Notes: a model not told the origin generated them from the sequence alone. A DNA stretch of 64,000 nucleotides from Mesorhabditis belari (GCA_958450365.1 CAUEEP010000740.1:3447001-3511000), one strand, 5' to 3'. Shown: positions 23,401 through 34,700, counted from the stretch's first letter. Numbers and translations are program-made.

Positions 23401-26400
23401 ACTTGATCACCAAATTTGACCAAAAGGAGTTGTTGTTGTTGTTCTTGTTTTTCTTGTTTCAATTGTCCCGGTTGTTCTTGTTTAACAATGAGAAAGTCTT
23501 CACTATTTAACAGCTTTTGAATCTACGAGACATTAGAAATGTTAGAATCACATTTCAGTTTTGATTCTTCTAAGAAAGCTTAACAAGAACAAGAACAAGA
23601 ACAAGAACAACAAGAACAACAAGAACAACAAGAACAACAAGAACAAGACCAACAAAAAATTAATTCGATCTCCGTGCCGCAGCTCTTTCCACAGTTGTTT
23701 CTAGGCAAACAACAGCAAAAAAAGTAACTTAAAATTGCTAACGTTAGGCTTATTGCTAAGTTTGTTTCTTTTTAGCATTAAAATTTTACAAATTAAGTTC
23801 TAAATCTAGTAATCTATCGCATAGATCTTGAACGCCTTGTAGAAATGAAATGACTGAACTTATGGCCAAATAGAAATAGAAATAGAAATAGTAATAGAAA
23901 TCTAAATAGAAATAGATTGCCATCTTTCATAAGAAAAATAGGACTGCAAATCTTTTAACTTCAAGAAACTTCATTTTCCAGCTTTTTGCTAATAAACTAT
24001 TCGGCCCCTTCTCTTTCATGATGCCCATTTTTGTTGCTTGTTCGACGATTGGATCAGCTAATGGAGTAATTTACACTTCATCTAGGTAATTTGGAGTGAC
24101 GTAATCAAGAGAGTTTGAATTGCAGAAAAGCATATGAAAATGTTGAGCCGAATTTTTTTTTTAGATTATTCTACGTGGGCGCGCGTGAAGGCCAAATGCC
24201 CCAAGTGTTCACGATGATCAACAAAGATACCAGGACTCCAATCCCGGCTGTTGTGCTCACTGTAATATCACTTCATTCATCCAGTATCTTCTTCAAATTC
24301 AGGGTCTTCTATCGCTTGCCTATCTCGTTTTATCAAAGGATGTCTATGCTCTCATCAATTACATTCAAATCAGTTATTGGCTAGCCATCGCTGCCGCAAT
24401 TGCCGCACTTTTCTACTTGAGAAAATTGATGCCCGATGCGCCAAGACCCATCAAAGTCGTTTAACAATTAGAGCTCTTTAATTATAAGTTTTTTAGGTTA
24501 ATCTCATTTGGCCATCAATTTTCTTTGTGTGTTGCTTGGCTTTGGTGGTTATTCCAATCATGGCGGCACCTGTAGACACGGGTAAGAAAATACACTGTGT
24601 CTGTCCGTTCGTCCGTCTATACGCGTGAGTTTTCGGTTCCCCGTGGGCAGATTTACATGTTTTTCAGTTTATTAGGCTTAAAGATAAAGATAAAGAAAGA
24701 AAGAGAGGGGGATCCTTTATCACCGAAGAGACGCGAGACGACGCGACTGTGTGCACTTTTCGTGTGTCTCGTAGGAAAAAGCGGCTACTGGCCTACGACC
24801 TCTACGCATAGGGCGACAGAGATCTCCAACTTCGGTTTAATTACCCAAGTTTGAGGTTAGCATTAACCCCAAGACCTTGTAAAAGTGTCTTGAAAAAATT
24901 TTGGAACGTCTCCCCAGTAAAGGGGATGCACAAAGGGAATGCGAAAGTTGAAAGTGAAGTGGAGAAGCTTTCGTGCTGTTCGTTTCACTTTGTCATCAAG
25001 CCGGTTCGATTCATTTTTAATCATTTACGGTTAATCAGTGGCGACGAAGGATATGCGATCCAATGATGAAAGAGTAAAAGAGAAAGCTCTATGTATTTGT
25101 GCATCTCATATTTCGTTTGTTAAAAACCAAATGTCATGACGCCGCCGGGAGTCGACCCCGATCGTGTAGCCCGTAGACAAGCGTGCTTTGCTCGGCAGTA
25201 CAAGAATGCTTCGGACCCACCTAGCCCAACGATACCGGGCATATATAAAAGGGAAGTGTCTGTCCGTAGACAAGTGTAGACCGTAGACAAACGCGCCTAC
25301 GACTGGGTCACGGCGACAAAACTCTGCGATCAGCAAAACTCGCTGTTAGGCGGGTTTTTCTGGTTAAATATAAAATAAGCGCTAGACTTGAGCTGTAGCT
25401 TATAGTAAACTAAATCCTAATTTGTTTAAATTTCAGCAATCGGATTGGGCATCATGTTGACGGGAGTGCCCGTCTATTTCGTCTTTATCGCCTGGGAGAA
25501 CAAGCCGAAATTTGTGGAAGTTCTCTCAGGTAGTATTACATTCTCATTATTCCAGACGGTCTTAGTCAAAATCTAAAATTGCCAAGCCAGGCTAAAAGCT
25601 AAAAAATCGTTAGAAGAAGAATAGAACAAGTTAGATTAGAAAGAAAAAAAGCCGGATTGCTCTTTTAACGCTAAAGAAGTATCGTTAAAGAAATCAGAAG
25701 CGGCTTAAAATATCTATAATTACAATAGAAGTAAGCTACAGTAAATAAATATCGTAAATACTGTAATAGTACCCCAGCCCCATAATGCCGGTGCGGAGTG
25801 TTGCGTAGTCTAGCCTTGGGCGAGATTTTCTCGACACTGGTTTATGCTACAATGCGCGTTTAGGTATCAAAAAATAGCCCTGAATTTCAGCTTTTTTTTT
25901 GATACCAAAGACGCATTTTTTGAAAGTACGGGCGCTTTGAAAAAATGAAATACTAAAAAACTTTTGCGACTACACGACTGTACTTGTAATTGCTAATAAA
26001 GTAAACCGTAAATACTGTAATAGTACCCGACCCCCCTCGTACAGTTGCGTAGTCGCAAAAGTTTTTTAGTATTTCGTTTTTTTCAAAACGCCCGTACTTT
26101 CAAAAAATGCATTTTGCTATCAAAAAATAGCTGAAAATCAGGGCTATTTTTTGATCCCTAAATGAGCATTGTAGCATAAATCAGTGTTGAGAAAATCTCG
26201 TCCAAAGTTAGACTACGCAACACTCCGCACCGTCATTATGGGGGTGGGGTACTATTACAGTATTTACGGTAAATAGTTTTCTATAAAAATCGTTAAGCTA
26301 ATTTGGCTTTTGTTTGATCTATCAAGTCAATTCGAGGCCAAAACGAGGCTTTACCTTGACTAGTAGTATTAAAATCAAGATTTAAAATCAAAATCAAGAT

Positions 26401-26573
26401 TTTAATACTACTAGTCAAGGTAAAGCCTCGTTTTGGCCTCGAATTGACTTGATAGATCAAACAAAAGCCTAACTTAAGCTTATCAATAAAATTTTGATTT
26501 TAAAACTTCAGAATCCTTCACGATCTTCATCCAGAAAATGTTCATGGTTGTGAACGACGAGAAAGATGATTGA
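11496..26573 (+). CDS. LAT-family amino-acid transporter (light chain of a heterodimeric exchanger)
   Basis: Sodium-independent amino-acid exchanger of the APC/LAT family, like nematode AAT proteins, expected in the plasma membrane. Exons: 11496-11594, 11640-11739, 18992-19092, 19140-19228, 19287-19402, 20025-20098, 21024-21075, 21117-21169, 21206-21306, 22994-23117, 23982-24085, 24165-24261, 24303-24455, 24497-24581, 25437-25529, 26512-26573. They join in frame to 500 codons plus stop, the usual LAT length. Seen: the GSGIFVSP motif of TM1 (residues 54-61), GGDYAYI, Cys153 in YPNCPPPEW at the position where LATs disulfide-link to a heavy chain, [31 protein letters not shown], and RPIKVNLIWP. 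Exon 13 could instead end at 24458 (IKVVN). The start ATG directly follows a TTCCAG acceptor. Intron 2 carries a whole antisense lipase gene. Introns 9, 14 and 15 are loaded with mobile repeats. Confidence 0.93.
12144..17747 (-). CDS. secreted/lysosomal acid-lipase-like alpha/beta hydrolase
   Basis: Acid lipase/cholesteryl esterase family (LIPL-like). Twelve exons join in frame to about 580 residues: 17637-17747, 17490-17568, 16685-16944, 15612-15714, 15468-15539, 15247-15355, 14416-14494, 14202-14372, 13289-13411, 13074-13247, 12891-13033, 12144-12462. Exon 1 encodes a signal peptide ([20 protein letters not shown]). Exon 3 adds a Pro/Thr-rich spacer. The catalytic domain starts with [24 protein letters not shown] and carries VVFLQHGLL (oxyanion region), GHSQG (nucleophile Ser278), YSDADWLAT (Asp450) and [10 protein letters not shown] (His482). 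The triad is complete. The gene lies wholly inside intron 2 of the transporter on the other strand. Introns hold mariner-like and family B elements. The last ~60 residues may be read-through of a further intron. The segment GRN-VVFLQHG is shorter than usual for the family. Confidence 0.9.
12595..12722. repeat. CTTTATAGATCTTTAGAGAA tandem array
   Basis: Interspersed 10-11-bp units (GATCTTTAGA, GAACTTTAGA) between lipase exons 11 and 12. Confidence 0.75.
13432..13870. mobile_element. mariner-like MITE, one end recognisable
   Basis: The left end TTAGGTTGACGGATAAG follows TA (13430-13431). The interior (AAGATAGGTTTTTTAGAAGAAAG and CCCTTTTTGACTGCCCGA-like words) matches the complete element at 39195-39717 in inverted order. 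No clear right terminus is visible. It ends 20 bp from the acceptor of lipase exon 9. Confidence 0.6.
13935..14127 (+). mobile_element. family B MITE, copy 1
   Basis: Starts ACCGTATTTTCTCTAATAG and ends CTATTAGAGAAAATATGGT. The body contains GCTCGCCGGGGTGCAC and TCAGAACCTATCGATGTG. It lies in the lipase intron between exons 8 and 9. Confidence 0.85.
14498..15181. mobile_element. mariner-like MITE inside lipase intron 6
   Basis: Ends TTGGGTTGTCCAGTTATG and, inverted, TTGGGTTTTCCAGTTATGC. They are flanked by TA at 14496-14497 and 15182-15183. The inverted arms continue inward (CAAGATATCGGACAGATG against CAAGATACCGAAATCAAG). No transposase remains. Its boundary forms the sequence just upstream of lipase exon 7. 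Confidence 0.85.
15882..15962 (+). repeat. tRNA-like pseudogene
   Basis: GCCTGGTGTAGTCGGTAG resembles an A box and CAGTTCAAATCCGCTC a B box. Acceptor pairing is poor. A related sequence in the opposite orientation lies at 16113-16192. Confidence 0.4.
16113..16192 (-). repeat. tRNA-like pseudogene, inverted partner
   Basis: On the minus strand GCTGCGTGGCGTACTAGGTA is followed by GGTTTCGAATCCGCTC. It faces the copy at 15882-15962, with 150 bp between them. Both end in an AATCCGCTCAC-type sequence. Confidence 0.4.
16207..16290. repeat. AAGAATAAGATA tandem array
   Basis: About six perfect 12-bp units followed by degenerate AAGATA units, in the lipase intron between exons 3 and 4. Confidence 0.85.
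18585..18945. repeat. AAATAGGAACTA tandem array
   Basis: Units of 12-13 bp are arranged in a longer higher-order period of about 80-110 bp (…CTATACAGCAAGCAAATAGG…) directly upstream of transporter exon 3. Confidence 0.85.
19497..19700. repeat. CTAACCATTGCT 12-bp minisatellite
   Basis: About 17 units alternating CTAACCATTGCT, CTAACCATTGGT and CCAATCATTGCT, within transporter intron 5. Because 12 is a multiple of three the minus strand stays open, but nothing suggests it is translated. Confidence 0.9.
19855..19998. repeat. family D inverted-end repeat
   Basis: CTATCGTAAGCCTCTAGTTT at the left and GACAAGATTACGGTAGC at the right. It is related to 2384-2575 and lies in transporter intron 5. Confidence 0.45.
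20264..20944. mobile_element. mariner relic with transposase remnant
   Basis: Terminal inverted repeats TTGGTTGGTGAATTGAAAAC and GTTTTCAATTCACCAACCCAA. TA follows the right end, but the left flank has no clear TA. At about 20380-20560 on the minus strand a mariner transposase C-terminal stretch is legible ([23 protein letters not shown]) but interrupted by stops. The right half is an inverted repeat (arms near 20626-20720 and 20815-20905). It lies in transporter intron 6. A solo copy of the same terminus lies at 42027-42046. Confidence 0.8.
21318..21538 (+). mobile_element. family B MITE, copy 2
   Basis: Full-length copy in transporter intron 9. Ends ACCGTATTCTCTCTAATAG and CTATTAGAGAAAATGCGGT. 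A left-end fragment recurs at 21739-21773. Confidence 0.85.
22174..22394 (+). mobile_element. family B MITE, copy 3
   Basis: Full-length copy in transporter intron 9. Its last base abuts the mariner-like element beginning at 22395. The shared TA suggests one element used the other's edge as a target. Confidence 0.85.
22395..22927. mobile_element. mariner-like MITE, 533 bp
   Basis: TIRs TTAGATTGGCAACTTGAAAG and, inverted, TTAGATTGGCAACTTGGAAG, with TA on both sides (22393-22394 and 22928-22929). The interior resembles the 13432 and 39195 elements (AAAATAGGTTTATGTGGAAG). Confidence 0.85.
23581..23655. repeat. AACAAG / AACAACAAG microsatellite
   Basis: A run of AACAAG and AACAACAAG units in transporter intron 10. 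Confidence 0.9.
24597..25370. other. GC-richer repeat island in transporter intron 14
   Basis: This intronic segment is visibly richer in G and C than its surroundings. It contains repeated CCGTAGACAA words, GTCTGTCCGT at two places and, on the minus strand, a B-box-like GGGGTCGACTCCC at about 25145. It looks like an old tRNA-derived or DNA-transposon insertion. Confidence 0.4.
25750..26272. mobile_element. head-to-head dimer of family A MITE
   Basis: The left monomer (25750-25984) lacks its right terminus. A spacer TTGTAATTGCTAATAAAG follows, then an inverted complete monomer (26006-26272). The same junction occurs at 58640-59168. It lies in transporter intron 15. Confidence 0.8.
26305..26469. 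repeat. perfect inverted repeat, 72-bp arms
   Basis: Arms 26305-26376 and 26398-26469 are identical over 72 bp when one is reversed. A 21-bp A-rich loop separates them. It sits 42 bp before the last transporter exon. Confidence 0.95.
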
Positions 26574-27321
26574 AATTTCTGTCAGTAAAAAGATTGTACC
26601 ATTTCCAGTGCAATTTCTATGGACATCACATTGTCGATTTCAAAAGTGTTTCCTTCATGTAAAATGTAGGCTTTTAAACATGAAAGATTTACACGACACA
26701 ATAAATATTAACATTAATCAAGCTATTCAACAAGGAAAATCCCAAAATCACAAAATCACAAAAGAACAAAAGAACAAAGAGCAGAAAAAAAACCACGTTT
26801 CACTCAGCCGTCAAAGCCCGTTTCTAATTGTAAAATGAAAACGATAAAAAGCTCTAGAATCACAACACAAAAACACAATAAGACAAGACATTTATAGATT
26901 AAATTTAGAGATTTGAAGATTTGAAGATTTGAAGATTTGAATTTTTCAGAATAATTCTTTTTTATCATTTATTTTTAGCTTATCATTGGTTTTTTAATGA
27001 AAATTAGTGCAAAATGGAAAGTGAAAATGACTTTTAGCTGACTTTAGCTGAAACTGACCTTTAGCAACTTTAGCTGACTTAGAATAGTCATTAAAGCTTT
27101 CGATTTTGCACTATCTTTTTCAAAGCTACAGTAGCTACAGTAAGACTAGCTTTTCAACTTGGTGGAATCTTTTTCTCTTCTACATTTCCCGGATACGATG
27201 GAGGTGGACTTCTCAACGGTTTCTGAAGAAATAGCTTTAAAAATTCGATTTCGGTTAGAAGAAATTAGCAAGATTACGATCGTGTGATGGATCGAAAGTT
27301 GACTTTTTTTGACGTTAAAGA

Positions 27322-27397
27322 GCACGTGTGGCTGACTGGTTAAGTGTCTTTTATCTTAATCGGAAGGTCGAGGGTTCGAACCCCACATGCGACATGG
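27322..27397 (+). tRNA. tRNA-like gene or pseudogene
   Basis: GGCTGACTGGTTAAG (A-box-like) and GGTTCGAACCCC (good B box) are correctly spaced. The acceptor arms GCACGTG and CATGCG(A/C) pair at six of seven positions. The anticodon stem cannot be folded cleanly with U33, so identity is not assignable and a pseudogene is likely. Confidence 0.4.
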
Positions 27398-27920
27398 TCA
27401 CCCCCTTCGGATTTCCTTTCCCTTCGGGTTGAGAGGTTTTCTGGAGGGCAGTCTGGTGGTTGTGGCCCCAGTTCTTTAAAGTGACAAGCCACTCCTTCAT
27501 CGTCATCTTCCCTTCACCACCAAAAAAGCTATTTAGTTCTCCATTGAGCTTAGGGTTAGGGAGCCGTCTGTCATGACGTGGGTTAAGTTAAGATATAGCC
27601 TAGTATTGTGTGTGTCGTTGTATTGTGATTGATATATTTCGTGTATGCGATAAATTCACCACTGGTAGCCCCAGTCGGTATTTTTTTTTAAAGCTACCGT
27701 AATCTTGAGTAATCCTTTTTTAAAATCACATATTTTAGCAAAAAGCTTTTAGAAATCAAGGGAAACTCTCGTCTAAACGTTCTGCTATTGGTTAAACAAT
27801 GGGTTAACTGGTTAAACATTGCTATGGGTTAACAAACTCACTTTCTGACTTGACGAACAAATTCGACCACATGAGATCAAGATGAGCAACTATAAGTTTA
27901 GTTGTGCTTAAGATACAGAT

Positions 27921-28205
27921 ACCGTATTTCTTCGAATAGAAGACCGGGTAAAGAGTATGATCGCGTACTCCTGCGTAGCAGCCCTTTTTAAAATTTCTTT
28001 TCTGCATAAAAGCTTTCAATGAAGTGCTCTAGAACTGAAAAATGACTCAAAAATACCACATGAGCTAACAGATTTTTGAGCCATTTTCCAGCTCTATAGC
28101 ACTTCATTGAAAGCTTTTATGCAGAAAAGAAATTTTAAAAAGGGCTGCTACGCAGGAGTACGCGATGATACTCTTTACCCGGTCTTCTATTCGAAGAAAT
28201 ACGGT
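27921..28205. repeat. near-perfect palindrome, 108-bp arms
   Basis: Arms 27921-28028 and 28098-28205 differ at one position. The outer ends are ACCGTATTTCTTCGAATAG. The ends resemble those of families A and B, so this is probably a third palindromic MITE family. Confidence 0.9.
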
Positions 28206-28723
28206 ATTCTTACTAGATATAGGAAAATTTCAAGCCGAACCTAATTCCACCTTCGTTTTCTCGGTCATTTCTTGACCGATTACTCTGTGTCTAGATTTCT
28301 ATCTGTAGACAAAATTTCAGACGTTTCAGAAGATCGATCAAGAAAACAAAGATGGATTTCGGTTTGGATTGGAATCTTTCTTATGTCTAATCTTTACCGG
28401 TCTATAGAAGCATGGGAAGCAGAGAACGGACAAAATGGTGATAATGAACGGGAGATAGAGCATGAAATAGTCCCGATTTCCCATGAATTGAAGACCAAGC
28501 GTGAGCCAATATTCATTACCGCCTGATGGAAGGCCACCTAAAGAGAAGGATTTATATTCTTAAGGTTATCTCTTTTTTTATAAATGTTTATAAACGAAAA
28601 AGTGCGTTTGCGAAGTGAGTGACTGGTACATGCAAGTTTGACATGCTTTTGTTTCATTTTTTTTTCATTTCCCTTTTTGAAATGAACTTTGAAACTGATC
28701 GTGAACTATTAAATAAATGAGTT

Positions 28724-31700
28724 TTATTTGATATTTATTTGATAACATAAAAAGAACTTAAGATCTTCATTACCTGTACTTATTCCAAAGCCATCTGAAA
28801 AGAGTTTATAAAAAATTCATTGGATTTAGATCAATTTAAGATCAAAAAAAAACAAATTTAGATCATTTTTCTTTAAAGAAAAGTACCAGATGTAAACATT
28901 TGCATGAGTTCGAGCATCTCATCAGCGAAATTTGTGAAGAGGAATTGAACGAGAGGGACTGAGACATATGGGATGATGAGAACCTGAAAGAAAAGTTGAT
29001 AAGCGATAGAGCGATTCGCCGGCTATTGTAATCTACTATAAGATTTATAGAAATGACTTAGATAGATCTATAGATTCGATCGATCTATAGATTTATAAAT
29101 CTATTTTACTCTAACTAAAAGTTAGTTGATGGTAACCTCTCTTGGTTACTGTAGCACTTCTAAGGAAAAATGCGATAACGACAGATCAAAAAATCTGAAT
29201 TCTGTGAAATGTTGTGTGCACTCCAGCTAAGAAATTCGCAAAAAATGAAAGATTTCTGAGCGTTCACAAAAGAGGAATAAGCGCCCGAAGATTTGAGGGT
29301 AACATGTGGGCAAATTATCATAACTCAAAGGATCAAATCGCTAGACTTTCCTCGTTTTTTTAAAAATTCAATTCAATTTACCCATCTTACTTTAATCATG
29401 AATGCAGTTAGATTGTTTTATTTTATTAACCACTCCTATATCATTTAAATCAAATTCTTTAAACAATCTGTGACAGAAGTGAAAACTTAACTTTGCTGCA
29501 TCGTTCACTGAAGGAATTAGCACAAAGTAAATTTGAAAAAACAAGAAAAGGCTAGCGATTTCGCAGCGATTTGATCCTTTGAGTTATGATAATTTGCCCA
29601 CATGTTACCCTCAAATCTTCGGACGCTTATTCCTCTTTTGTGAACGCTCAGAAATCTTTCATTTTTTGCGAATTTCTTAGCTGGAGTGCACACAACATTT
29701 CAAAGGATTCAGATTTTTGATCTGTCGTTACAATTTTTTGTACTTGTAGTGTGTAGCTTGAGTTACTGTAAAATCGTTTAACTGGGAGACGAGTCATGCT
29801 TTAAAGAGCAGAAAGAAAGTTCGCGGAAGGGGGAAAGTTTGCAATAAGTTGAGATACAACGATTAACCTTTGGAATGATACCATAGATGAAAACGAGCCA
29901 CATTTTTAAGACTGGAAGCATGAAGAACTGAAATGATTCAAATTTTTAGCTACCAAACTTTAAAAAAGAACTCACCTCTGTTTGTGGATCTTTATGTTTT
30001 CGTCCAAAAATCGGGATGAGACATGAGAGGACGAGGGTGGCGATGAAATGAATCAACCAGAGAAGATACGCCAAGACATAGGTCACACAGAGGAGACAAT
30101 CGATCGGATCATACCACCAAATGGTTGTTGTCATTTGATACTAAAAATTTAAAAAAATTATTAGACTCCTATTAGCATATGGACACTAGAAACTACAAAA
30201 ATGACAAACAGTCACACTATAAACACTTCTAACTTGTTTCAAATCTGCTGGATTGACATAATCTATGGCTTAAAAAATAGAGAATTTCAAGAGCTTTCGA
30301 ATCGACTAAAGCACATTCAAAAAGATGAATGCTAAAGAAAGTTATAGTGGTTTGCAGTCTTACTTCGAAACAGACCGTATTCGCGCGTAGTCGAAGCGCT
30401 GTAACTTTCTTTAGCATTGAGATTTTTGAGTGTACTTTAGTCCATTCAAAAGCTCTTGAAATTCTCTATTTTTTAAGCTATAGATCTGTCAATCCGACAG
30501 AGTTTGAAGCAAGTTAGAAACGTTTATAGTTTACGTTTATAGTGCCAATGTCTAGCAAAAACCTTGGCAATAAAGCAGAAGAGCTGAATCCCGTTCAAGA
30601 CCGGAATATAGAAAATGAACCAGATGATATTGTAGACGATCGAGTATTGAGCTTTTGGATGATTTATATAAAGGATTGAGCTGACGATTGACTCAATGTA
30701 AAGAAGACAAAGAGCTGAATTTGCATTGAAATTGTTGACTTCCATTGTTGACTTTTCACTTACATCCAGTGATCGTTGAGATGGCCAATTCTTGGAAGTA
30801 TGTGTTGTATTGGTTTGACGATTCGGGATCGAAGCCAAGCCAACCTTTCCACGGGGAATGATCGGCTCCATCCGCATTGAGCATCTGCAAAAACCAGAAA
30901 GTCCTTTGTTTTAAAGAAATGGCTCACTTACCCCATACCAGATCATCCACAATTAGACCAATTAGAGCCTTATGCCCCAATGTAAAGATTAAGCTAACCC
31001 CCTTCGGAGTAAGGGAGATCAAGTGCGTTTTAAAGAAATGGCTCACTTACCCCATACCAGATCATCCACAACAAAACATTCAACACCATCCATCGTCGCA
31101 CGTCAAGTCCGCTAGAAAAGTTATTTATTTTTTCTGAACTTGACTACCGTAGCCCTAGCTCTGACTACCGTAGCGAATTTGTCGTTTTTACAGTGATCCA
31201 ACTCATTTGTGGTAAAGATGATGGTTACAATAAATTTTGAAACTTTTTTTTTTGGTTGGGTAGGCACTTTAAAGGCTGATTCTAACTACCAAGTCATACC
31301 AAATAAGGGTGATTGGATTGACGAATTACTCGCCCAGTTTGCCTGCTGTTTAAGTCAAACTAAGCTTTGCCGGGATTCAGAATTTCTAGCGGGGGTTCGG
31401 CCATTGGGGGCGAAAATCATCTCAGGAATTTCGAAATAGTGGCTCCGAAATACGCGTAATCGGCTGAGTCTGCCCGCATCTTCTCCTTTACGGATTCCAA
31501 ATTGGAAGCCACTTATGCTGAAGGAGTTTTCCAGATGGCGAGCGATTACGCCGCACAAAGAACATTTTGATGATTTGCATAGTGATTTTGATTTGTAGAT
31601 GGCCTCAAAAGAAGATATTCAGCTGTGAATTGGTACCCAGGGTTTTCGGGGTCGGGGAATCGGGCTATTCAATTTTATCGAGTCTACCAATTAGAGCTAT

Positions 31701-34700
31701 TCGATTTTATCGAGTCTACCAATTAGAGCCTTATGCCCCAATGTAAAGATTAAGTTAACCCCCTTTGGAGTAAGGGAGATCAAGTGCGTTGTGATATAAT
31801 GGTTAGCCCATTTGCCTGGTAAGCAAAAGCGAAAGGTCGCGGGTTTGAGTCGAGTTTTTGATCTGTCCTAATTTCAACTATTATACCGCATAAACAGATA
31901 CAAATATCTAAATCGAAACTTAACTCAATTGCTTACCGTAGTCCGACAGCTGCCACGTAGATAAAGATGATGATGACGGGTGCCGTCACTCCATACACAA
32001 CTCCATAGTACGGTTGAAGGGGATCCACGTGCGCTGAAAAAGGATTTCAAATTCATATTCAAATTCAAATTCATAGTTTTGGTTCTAACTAATTCTTTTT
32101 TTTTGTTTTTTTTTTGTTTTCAATTTCACTATCAATTCCGAATTTCGAGAATGATTGGCCAATTTGATTGTTACCCGGACAACCTTCTCTGTCGAGAAAG
32201 AGAGAGAGAAATGGTGACTTTTCGGAATTCTTCAAATGTCAGGTGGAAAGAAAAAAAGATTGTAAATTAAAGTAAAACAATTCTAAAATCTAAAATCAAA
32301 TGAGTAATTAAGTTTTAATAGTTTTTGCTTAAAACTATTCGATATTGAAAGCTCAAAATGATCCTTATATAATAAAGTTCCTTTCTTTCAAACAAAAATC
32401 TTCTAAACTGTGCTAGGCTGTCTGGTTTCTTTTCTAAAGTTTTAAAAACTACCGTAACCTTGTCTTGGATGTTAGTTTTGTGCTTCTGAACTTCGTGAAC
32501 ACTTGAAGAATCTCAGAGCATAGATTCGGTAGACAAGATTGTGATAGTTTTTTGGAAATTAAACTTTTGAAGGTAGTAACTTAGTTTAAAGTTTGAAAAA
32601 GAAATATATTCTGACTGTTTATTTGAAGTTAATTTTATTCAATGGTTCCAATATGGCTCCAATATGGCTACAATATGGCTACAATATGGCTACAATATGG
32701 CTACAATATGGCTACAATATGGTTCCAATATGGCTCCAATATGGCTCCAATATGGCTCCAATATGGCTCCAATATGGCTCCAATATGGCTCCAATATGGC
32801 TCCAATATGGCAAACGAACTGTGATTGGAGGCTCGAAACGATTTCGGGACAACCGTATTCAACAACAACGGTACAACGAGAATAGAAAGCAGAAAAAATG
32901 AGCCGATGAATGTGTGAGTGAATGAAAGATTCCTCTTCTTTCCACCAATCGAAATCCCTTCACTCGAATATTTATTTTCGTGAATCGGTGTCATTTTTAC
33001 ATCGATTGCGTCAAAACGAGCTGATTCGACCATTTTAGAGAATATTCATCGAAAGAAAATTGCTCTCCCATAGAGATTCTCAAATTTTTAGCTTTTCTGG
33101 ACATCATTCTTCAGAGAATATCAGCTGCTTGTCAGTTTTTTCAAAAAAAAAACTCAGTATTACTGTAGTTGTTTATGAATTTTCAGCTGTCTTTTGGGGA
33201 ATTCTTGATTGAAAACTGTGCTGACGCCAATGAATAGCCGAACAAATTCGATTTGAAAAAGATTAGTTATAGAAACTTTTGGTAATTTCAGCAATGAGAC
33301 AGCTTCTAGGACTTTTAAAATTTGATCATTGAGTTTTAAAGAATAATTTGCAAAAGAGAGACCCTTTGAGAGACAAAAAGGGGAGTCTCCCTACAAAAAG
33401 TGATTACAGTAATCATTAATTTACGCAAAACTTTCTGTAAACCACTAATTAGTGACGAGTTTTAAAGAAAAGGATTTTTTTCTTATTGCTTGAAGGCGTT
33501 GATTAAACAAATCAGCGACAACGATTGGATGGATGAAAACTTGAACTGTTAGTAATCGTTACAGCTTTTCAAAGCATTTGGGATGATTCAACCAATTTCT
33601 GCAAGTCAGGGGTACCCGTCTAGAACTTGTATGGAAGCCAGGCTAGAACTTGGCCCAAGCCTAGAACTTGGCCCAAGCCTAGAACTTGGCCCAAGCCTAG
33701 AACTTGGTTCAAGCTTGGCCCCAAACCAGGGTCAAATCAGAACGGGTTCAGGCCCGGGTTCTAGCTGATCCAATTACCTTTGTGGGACAGGCCAATCCAG
33801 CAAAGCCAGACCAAGACCGGATTGGAATCTAGGTTGGATCTATTTTTCTTCTGGTTGGCTCAGGTACTTTTATGGATCAAGACCAGACCAGAAAGCATTT
33901 AGAACATTCTTGATTACAACTGGTCTATTAATTTCTATACAAACAAAAAACTTGTATGGAAAACAGCCAATTATGCAGCTATTGCTATATTCAAGGACAC
34001 AAATCAAAACGATGAATCTACAATTACTCACCATGTGTTGCATTAGTCGATGTTGTGATCTGGGTGGAGGTTGAGGGGATTGAAGTGGTTGTGGAGGGGT
34101 TCAAGCTTATGGTAGAATTTGATGTGAAGGAGAAAAGATCAGTTGTCTTATCAATTTCTATTATAAAAGGGCTTGTTGTTGTAAAGTTTATCACCGATTC
34201 GTTTAACAATTTAACCGCCGATTCGGCCATTCTCGTGATCAAATTTTCGGGCTTTTGAGTGTTCGATTCTGAATCGATTCCCAAGAATTGATAAATATCA
34301 GGAGTGACAGCTTGTTTTGAAGCCGATTTTCTCGATTCTGAATCGAAAATTGCTCCGGCAAAGCGAGCTGAGCTTTCCATTTCTTGAATTCTTCTCAAAT
34401 TCTTCTGAAAAGTCAATGATTGAATAAGAAAAGAGAGAAAGAAAGGAAAGAATTTCAAATTGTTAAAGAATTTCAAAACTCTACCACTCAAAAATCAATT
34501 TGATTTAGACAATTTTTGTAGTCAACGTAGTTGTTCGTTTGTAAAGGAAAAAGGAGGGAAAAAAGGTTGAAATCGACAAAATTGAGTACAGAAATTGACT
34601 GTGTTTTAAAAAGAAGGGAGTCATAGAAACGAAAAGTGGAAAATGTTTTCGTCTTTTACAAGGAAATTCCCAATTTTCAATTTGTAGCCTTTGATGAAAA

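Noticed and set aside
23581..23655. Possible CRISPR-like or regulatory array
   Set aside because: Simple AACAAG microsatellite without spacers. CRISPR arrays are not expected in animal nuclear DNA.
32593..32901. Open frames encoding GYNMAPIWLQ-type repeats
   Set aside because: Produced by the 11-bp CAATATGGCTC array inside an intron of the minus-strand membrane-protein gene.
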